64,000 nucleotides of DNA from Gammaproteobacteria bacterium (GTDB lineage Bacteria; Pseudomonadota; Gammaproteobacteria; UBA6429; Thiohalophilaceae): contig WGLP01000002.1 in assembly GCA_016125505.1 (NCBI GenBank), positions 1,054,001 through 1,118,000 of the forward strand, given 5' to 3'. Below, piece by piece: positions 59,155 through 64,000 of the stretch. The notes below the pieces were generated by a model that saw nothing but the letters and a program-made list of their open reading frames with translations, had not been told where the DNA came from and searched no databases. Position 1 is the stretch's first letter. Each line of letters opens with the position of its first letter. Made by a program: the position numbers and the translations under genes.

Positions 59155-60441
59155 ATGAAAAAAACTATTTTATCCGTATCGCTGATTTTTCTCTTTCTGG
59201 CTAGAGCAGTCGCTGCAGTCACAGATGGTGCGGAGACAAATACCGCGTTTCCCGCTGCCGATGGTGCGGATGAGGCAAAGCGGAGCACTTCCATCATTGT
59301 AAAAAAACGCAGCGAACCGGTGCAGACAGGTGGCGTGACACTGGGGAGTTTTCTGTTTATTCCGTCGATCACGCTCACCGAGTACCACGATGATAATATT
59401 TACGCGACTGAGACAAACCGGCGCAGTGACGAGGTGACCGCGATTACGCCAAACTTTAACCTCAAGTCCAGATGGAGCAGACACCGCCTGGATGTGAATG
59501 CGGGGATGGACTTGACGCGTTATGCCGACTACACCAGTGAAAATACCAACGATTACTGGCTGGGCCTCTCAGGCAGGTATGATTTCAGCGCGCGTCAGAA
59601 CGTCTTTGCTGGCCTGAATTACAGCCGTGAGCATGAAGACCGGGCTTCTCCCGATGCGATATCCGGAGACACGCCGACCAAATACGATGACTATCGCGCA
59701 CATCTGGGACACTCATTCACAACCGGAAATCATCGTACCCGATTGGCATACACCTTTAACAGGCTGGATTTTAAGGACGTGACCAGTACGGGCGGGGTCA
59801 TTGACAACAATGATCGCGACAGGACCGAGCAGGCGATTGGAGCGCGATATTCATATAAATATTCACCGGTCATGGCCTTATACGTGGAAGGCATTGTAGA
59901 CAACCGGCAATACGATATCACCCCGGATTATTCCGGCAATGACCGTAACTCCGATGGCTATCGATACTCCGCGGGTATGGAATATGCCGGTCAGACGAAC
60001 CGCCTTAAAATATTTGCCGGTGTGCTGGGGAGAGATTACCAAAGCGCAGTGTTTAATGACCAGTCCGCGTTTGATTTTGGACTGGATTATGTCTGGCACA
60101 TCAGTGCTCAGAGCAGATTAATGCTGCAGGGCGGGCGGTCGATAGAGGAAACGACTTTTAATAATTCATCAGGCTATCTGATGACGAATGCGTCTGTCAG
60201 TTTACAAATCGGGATACAGGAGGATAAGAATATCGTCCTGAACGCGGGAAAATCGGCAGCCGCCTATTATGAGATAGACCGTAATGATGATTATTATGAC
60301 TACAGCCTTGGTTATAACCAGCAACTGCTCGCCAACCTTCGTGCGGGGATTGAATTTCGTCGTACGCAACGTAACTCCAATGTCGCTGCTAACGATTACA
60401 TAATCAATCAAATATTTTTGAGAGTCAGTGGCGTAATGTGA
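59155..60441 (+). CDS. Outer-membrane beta-barrel protein (BBP2-like)
   Basis: The 428-residue protein has a signal peptide (about 1-20, ending AVAAV). Strand-rich sequence typical of the putative beta-barrel porin 2 group follows: LTEYHDDNIYATETNRRSDEV, then LKSRWSRHRLDVNAGMDLTRY and FAGLNYSREHEDR. It ends FLRVSGVM, not in Phe, which is a little unusual. GTG 59152 is an alternative start. Similar proteins are found with exopolysaccharide or secretion genes; its role here is unknown. Confidence 0.75.
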   Translation: MKKTILSVSLIFLFLARAVAAVTDGAETNTAFPAADGADEAKRSTSIIVKKRSEPVQTGGVTLGSFLFIPSITLTEYHDDNIYATETNRRSDEVTAITPNFNLKSRWSRHRLDVNAGMDLTRYADYTSENTNDYWLGLSGRYDFSARQNVFAGLNYSREHEDRASPDAISGDTPTKYDDYRAHLGHSFTTGNHRTRLAYTFNRLDFKDVTSTGGVIDNNDRDRTEQAIGARYSYKYSPVMALYVEGIVDNRQYDITPDYSGNDRNSDGYRYSAGMEYAGQTNRLKIFAGVLGRDYQSAVFNDQSAFDFGLDYVWHISAQSRLMLQGGRSIEETTFNNSSGYLMTNASVSLQIGIQEDKNIVLNAGKSAAAYYEIDRNDDYYDYSLGYNQQLLANLRAGIEFRRTQRNSNVAANDYIINQIFLRVSGVM

Positions 60442-60463
60442 AGTCGGTGTGCCGGATAGTCTC

Positions 60464-60475
60464 GTACTTAAGTAC
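60464..60475. promoter_or_regulatory. Palindrome GTACTTAAGTAC before the secreted protein gene
   Basis: A perfect 12-bp palindrome 61 bp before the ATG at 60536. It closely matches GGTACTTAGTACC at 55694 before the RTX gene. Confidence 0.35.
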
Positions 60476-60535
60476 AGTTTTTAAATGAGACGATTGGTAT
60501 TAGTATAAATATTAAATTATGAGGAGTTTGAATAT

Positions 60536-61753
60536 ATGACCAGTTTACACGGCTTTAATCTTAAAAAATCAGTCATTACTGTTAGCCTTGCGCTTTCGCT
60601 CGGTATTGTCGGGTTACCATCTGTATCAACTGATAATGGATTTATCGCCAAGGCATACGCCGCTGAAAGCAAGGGACAGGGCAAAAAGGGTGGTAAGGCA
60701 ACGGGTGGCAGTACCGGCGCGCACGGCGGCAAGAAAGGCGTTTACAAGCGTGGTGCAGCTGACCAGAGCATCGATGCTATCCTTTCCGCCGAAGAATCCA
60801 GCGAGGATTCCGACCGTCCAGCCTGGGCCGGAAAAAATGCAACCGCACCCAAACCGGGTGGCGGCAGTAAAGGCTCTGATACCCGCAAGGGTGATCTCTT
60901 CGGTGACCTCTATATTATTTTACGGGACGATAACGGTGTGCCCATCCTGGTGAAGTGGGTCGATGGCCAGCAAGTGATTTATCCGGGCTCAGGCAGTACC
61001 GAAGGCTGGTACGTCCAGCCACTGGATGCCAGCGGCAATCCGATTCCGCTTGATGCAGAAGGACATCCGGTCGATGAATCAAAGGTAGTTGAAGTCGAGC
61101 TGGGCCGTCTGAATATCGCACGGGCACCGGAAAAAGTTCTCGATCACTCTTTGGTAGAGGCGTTGGCAAAACTTTCCTCCGCGACGGTGGTGACACTTGA
61201 TCCGGCAGGCCGTCTGGTGGTTGATGGCGTTGCGATAGACTCTCCGCTGGAAAATCTGGCCCTGTTCAAGGCCATCGTGTCCACGCCGGCAGTTGACGGC
61301 ATTATCACCCTGACGGCGACCGCCACCGTGGATGGTAAGACGGTCACGTATTCCTTCCCGATCAGTCTTGAGCAGGCAGGCCTGGTTGCCGCGGCCGCCA
61401 TCGCCGCTGCCTCAGATAAAACCGGTACGCTGACAACGGATGAAGTGATGTACATCGCCAAGTTCTTTGGTCTGGATACCCAGCTGTCAACCTTCGTCAG
61501 TACCTGGAATTACGAGCGGGATGACGTTTACACCGACGACCTCAAGGTCTGGATCCTGGAAGGCGTGGATACCAACGGTGATGGCGTCTTCGATGTATAT
61601 TACCCGAAGGAAGTCGTGATTCGTGATGTCGTCGAATTCAATACGGTGACACCCATCGTCGATGACGGCAATGGTATCGACTCGTTCGCGCAAGCGGCCG
61701 ATGATTCCGTACAGGTCATCGAGTATGTCCACGATAATGCCCTAGACCAGTAA
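60536..61753 (+). CDS. Secreted protein of unknown function
   Basis: Not recognised. The 405 residues have a long signal peptide (about 1-43, IAKAYAAES at the end). A Gly/Lys/Ser-rich region follows (about 44-120), then a stretch GDLFGDLYIILRDDNGVPILVKWVDGQQVIYPG, an Ala-rich helix (about 282-297, LVAAAAIAAASDK) and an acidic C-terminal part with a calcium-loop-like DTNGDGVFD (about 341-349). There is no RTX array and no membrane helix. AGGAG lies about 7 bases upstream of the ATG. Shared upstream palindrome and position suggest it belongs with the secretion locus. Confidence 0.75.
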   Translation: MTSLHGFNLKKSVITVSLALSLGIVGLPSVSTDNGFIAKAYAAESKGQGKKGGKATGGSTGAHGGKKGVYKRGAADQSIDAILSAEESSEDSDRPAWAGKNATAPKPGGGSKGSDTRKGDLFGDLYIILRDDNGVPILVKWVDGQQVIYPGSGSTEGWYVQPLDASGNPIPLDAEGHPVDESKVVEVELGRLNIARAPEKVLDHSLVEALAKLSSATVVTLDPAGRLVVDGVAIDSPLENLALFKAIVSTPAVDGIITLTATATVDGKTVTYSFPISLEQAGLVAAAAIAAASDKTGTLTTDEVMYIAKFFGLDTQLSTFVSTWNYERDDVYTDDLKVWILEGVDTNGDGVFDVYYPKEVVIRDVVEFNTVTPIVDDGNGIDSFAQAADDSVQVIEYVHDNALDQ

Positions 61754-61776
61754 GCATTCATCTTTGTGGTATGACG

Positions 61777-61811
61777 AAAAACTCTCCCTGGCTCTGCCAG
61801 GGGGAGTTTTT
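61777..61811. terminator. Bidirectional intrinsic terminator
   Basis: AAAAACTCTCCCTGG (61777-61791) pairs with CCAGGGGGAGTTTTT (61797-61811) with one G-T pair around a 5-nt loop. It serves the two convergent genes ending at 61753 (plus) and 61834 (minus). Confidence 0.88.
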
Positions 61812-61833
61812 CATTTTATATGCAAGCTAACTA

Positions 61834-62601
61834 CTACTTCTTGTCTTCACTAAAATAATTAAAGAACTGTTTGGCCGTGCGCCCGCTGCGGGAGGCCTTC
61901 ATCTGGGCGAAACGGATTGCCTCGCGGTGCAGTATAGTGCGATTGCCACGGTAATCCGGGAAGTAACTGTCCACGATCCGTAAATAGCCGTCCTGGTCCG
62001 GCTGATAAAACGATAGCCAGAGCCCAAAGCGATCGGAGAGAGAGATTTTCTCCTCAATGGCATCGGCATAATGCAGTTCATCATCAATCATGTTCGAGGC
62101 CAGGTTATCCTGCATGGTTTCCGGCAACAGATGGCGGCGGTTGGAGGTGGCGTAGATGAGGATATTGTCCGCCGGTTGCTCAATGGACCCTTCCAATACG
62201 GTTTTTAACGCGACATAGGAATTATCGTTCATTTCAAACGAGAAATCGTCGCAATAAACGATAAAGCGAAAAGGCAGTGTGCGCACTTCGTCTACGATAT
62301 CGAATAAATCATGCAGGTCCTGTTTAAACACCTGAATCAGGCGCAGACGGTTGCTTTTATATTCATTTAAAACAGCCTTGATCAGCGACGACTTGCCGGT
62401 GCCGCGCGCCCCCCATAACAGGGCGTTATTGGCCGGCAGGCCTTCGACAAAGCGGCGGGTGTTGCGAACGAGGGCCTCGGCTTGTGCATCTATACCGACC
62501 AAATCCCGCAGTCGTATATTATCGATCCGCTCTACAGCGACCAGGCACTCCTTCTTCTGGCGCCAGAGTGCGGCGTAGGTATTCTCCCAATCTATCGGCA
62601 T
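61834..62601 (-). CDS. DUF815-like AAA+ ATPase
   Basis: The 255-residue cytoplasmic ATPase has Walker A GARGTGKS at residues 64-71 and a Walker B-like segment FIVYCDDFSFE near 117-127. The start resembles MPIDWENTYAALWR, and the LVGIDAQAEALVRNTRRFVEGLPANNALLWG region is typical of the DUF815 family. The cellular role of the family is not clear to me. The ATG at 62601 is used; GTG at 62613 would add four residues but has no ribosome site. Confidence 0.85.
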   Translation of the reverse strand: MPIDWENTYAALWRQKKECLVAVERIDNIRLRDLVGIDAQAEALVRNTRRFVEGLPANNALLWGARGTGKSSLIKAVLNEYKSNRLRLIQVFKQDLHDLFDIVDEVRTLPFRFIVYCDDFSFEMNDNSYVALKTVLEGSIEQPADNILIYATSNRRHLLPETMQDNLASNMIDDELHYADAIEEKISLSDRFGLWLSFYQPDQDGYLRIVDSYFPDYRGNRTILHREAIRFAQMKASRSGRTAKQFFNYFSEDKK

Positions 62602-62697
62602 ATCTCTTCTCACAAGAAATTATCAGGGCAAGTTTCCAGGACCAGTCTATCCGGGTGCCGGCGCCTGCAACACGATTGCGCCGAATGTAAAAAGCTA

Positions 62698-62717
62698 CAG
62701 TATATTAGCAAATACTG
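62698..62717. promoter_or_regulatory. 20-bp inverted repeat between divergent genes
   Basis: CAGTAT (62698-62703) and ATACTG (62712-62717) are inverted arms with 8 bp between them. It lies about 100 bp before the minus-strand ATPase gene. The left part reads TATATTAG, like the sites at 33911 and 37401, but the right half is CTGA, not CTAA. Confidence 0.3.
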
Positions 62718-62799
62718 AAATTCAAGATATTCCCTGGATTCGCGCCGGCGACGGCAGCGCCGTATCTGCAGTTCAGTCCATATTATCCGACGTATCTTT

Positions 62800-62827
62800 T
62801 TGAATTAGCTATTTTTTCATCTATTAT
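62800..62827 (+). promoter_or_regulatory. Candidate promoter of the membrane sensor gene
   Basis: TTGAAT (62800-62805) and TATTAT (62822-62827) are 16 bp apart, about 60 bp before the TTG start at 62885. Confidence 0.45.
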
Positions 62828-62884
62828 AAGGGGTGACATTTCGGACACAATACAAAAATATAATAGCCGGCAAGGATATTCTGT

Positions 62885-64000
62885 TTGCTTCAATTACCGT
62901 TTAGTCGTTCGCTGCGTTTTAAACTCATTATTGCCAGCGTGATTGTAGAAGTGACCATGCTCACTGTCCTGGTACTGAACAGTATGCGTACCATGGAGAG
63001 CAGCCTGTTGCAGCTGTCCAGTTTTCGCATGGAGGAAGTCAAACATCTGATCAATACCGCACTGGCACCGCCGCTGGTGCAGCGGGACTACGCCAGTTTG
63101 CAGGAGATCATGGACAAGAGCCGCAGCTCAGATGGCATAGTCTATCTGGTCCTGTTCGACGAAACCAATAAGCCGATTGTCTCCAGCGGCATCGCCTTGG
63201 ATGCAAAATTTCCTCCGATAGATAAAAATATTTTGCAGACGCTTGATCACGACGATCATGTGTTTAATGGTGACGTACCGATCAGTTTTGCCGGTATGCG
63301 GTATGGCCATCTGCGTTTTGGGCTGACTACCGATTTTTTATACAAGGCGAGACGGCAGCTATTGCAGCAAAGCATCCTGATTGCGGGTAGCGAAGTATTA
63401 CTTTCCATTGTGATCCTGGCGGCAATCGGTATCTGGCTGATGCGGCACTTGAGTGAGCTGGGACGTATCAGCGATGAGGTCAGGACGGGTAATTACGATG
63501 TCCGGGCGCCGGTGCGTGGCGATGATGAAATCGGCAGACTGGCATCGACCTTCAACAACATGATCGCCGCTATACACAATCAGGTGGCGGAATTAAGCAG
63601 CAACGAGGCAAAGTTTCACGCCATTGCGGACTACACCTACAACTGGGAGTCATGGTATAGCGCGGACCAGGAATTGATCTGGCTCAATCCTTCAGTGGAG
63701 CGTATGACCGGCTATACAGTGGTGGAATGCGCCGCCATGGATGATTTTCCGTTTTCGATTGTCCACCCCGAAGATCGTGCGCACGCACGCCTGGATTATG
63801 CCATCCATAAACGGGGGAGTACGGGGACGGCGCACTTTCGCCTGGTGCGTAAGGATGGCAGCGTGTTCTGGGCGGAAGCGGCGTGGCAACCCATTTATGA
63901 TCAACATGACAAGTACATGGGTATTCGCAGCAGTATCCGCGATGTCAGTGAACAAATGCTGGCGGAACGGCATCTGCAGGAAAAAGTCAGGCAATTGCAC
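62885..64000 (+). CDS. Membrane sensor protein with HAMP and PAS domains, 3' end outside window
   Basis: The frame is open to the window edge (372 codons). There are two membrane helices (about 12-32 and 163-187) around a periplasmic domain of about 130 residues, a HAMP domain (about 188-240, with GDDEIGRLASTFNNM) and a PAS domain with PAC motif (about 242-360, NPSVERMTGYT, then FRLVRKDGSVFWAEA). The output domain is missing, so it could be a GGDEF/EAL protein or a histidine kinase. The TTG at 62885 is chosen because AAGGA lies 8 bases upstream. Confidence 0.8.
   Translation, partial: MLQLPFSRSLRFKLIIASVIVEVTMLTVLVLNSMRTMESSLLQLSSFRMEEVKHLINTALAPPLVQRDYASLQEIMDKSRSSDGIVYLVLFDETNKPIVSSGIALDAKFPPIDKNILQTLDHDDHVFNGDVPISFAGMRYGHLRFGLTTDFLYKARRQLLQQSILIAGSEVLLSIVILAAIGIWLMRHLSELGRISDEVRTGNYDVRAPVRGDDEIGRLASTFNNMIAAIHNQVAELSSNEAKFHAIADYTYNWESWYSADQELIWLNPSVERMTGYTVVECAAMDDFPFSIVHPEDRAHARLDYAIHKRGSTGTAHFRLVRKDGSVFWAEAAWQPIYDQHDKYMGIRSSIRDVSEQMLAERHLQEKVRQLH

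Overview
The window is chromosomal DNA of a gammaproteobacterium, most likely a sulfur-oxidising or other respiratory lineage. Three things support this: (i) the conserved housekeeping order carAB-greA, yhbY-rlmE-ftsH-folP-glmM-tpiA-secG-tRNA-Leu and tRNA-fMet-rimP-nusA-infB-rbfA-truB-rpsO-pnp; (ii) a complete 14-gene complex I operon (nuoA-N, separate nuoC and nuoD) lying between the two tRNA genes; (iii) soxYZ next to a secreted DsrE-like protein. No species name can be given from the sequence alone. I see no insertion sequence, prophage or CRISPR array.

Layout. 1-560: 3' end of dnaJ. 618-2843: a long repeat-rich protein of unknown role. 2917-8733: dapB, carA, carB, greA. 8788-10603: three small membrane or membrane-anchored proteins (an HExxH protein, DUF5658-like, DUF4149-like). 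10600-17282: yhbY (minus), rlmE, ftsH, folP, glmM, tpiA, secG, tRNA-Leu(GAG). 17377-18769: a HIT protein and a soluble PDC/Cache-type protein. 19081-33880: nuoA-N plus a DUF2818 gene. 34022-38973: a histidine kinase, an NtrC-type sigma-54 activator, a secreted DsrE-like protein and convergent soxYZ. 39297-47856: tRNA-fMet and the nusA-infB-pnp block. 48026-49560: a lipoprotein, an unknown protein and a small secreted protein. 49870-61753: a Lap-like type I secretion region. 61834-64000: a DUF815-like ATPase and a truncated membrane sensor.

Two accessory regions stand out. In the first (33.9-39.1 kb) the kinase/activator pair sits beside two sigma-54-type promoters, one before the secreted DsrE-like gene and one before soxYZ. 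Palindromes of the form TTAG-N6-CTAA lie upstream of the kinase and of the DsrE-like gene. Together these suggest a self-contained regulatory circuit for periplasmic sulfur handling.

In the second (49.8-61.8 kb) a LapG-type periplasmic protease, a LapB/LapC/LapE-type secretion apparatus, two outer-membrane barrel proteins, a LuxR-type regulator with a receiver lacking its phospho-acceptor, and a short RTX protein with a LapA-type retention module form a compact locus. The processing site of the RTX protein does not match the usual TAAG motif. A palindrome GTACTTA(A)GTAC lies before the RTX gene and before a secreted protein of unknown function.

Housekeeping calls are firm. Regulatory sites and the functions of the accessory genes are inferred from sequence reading only.
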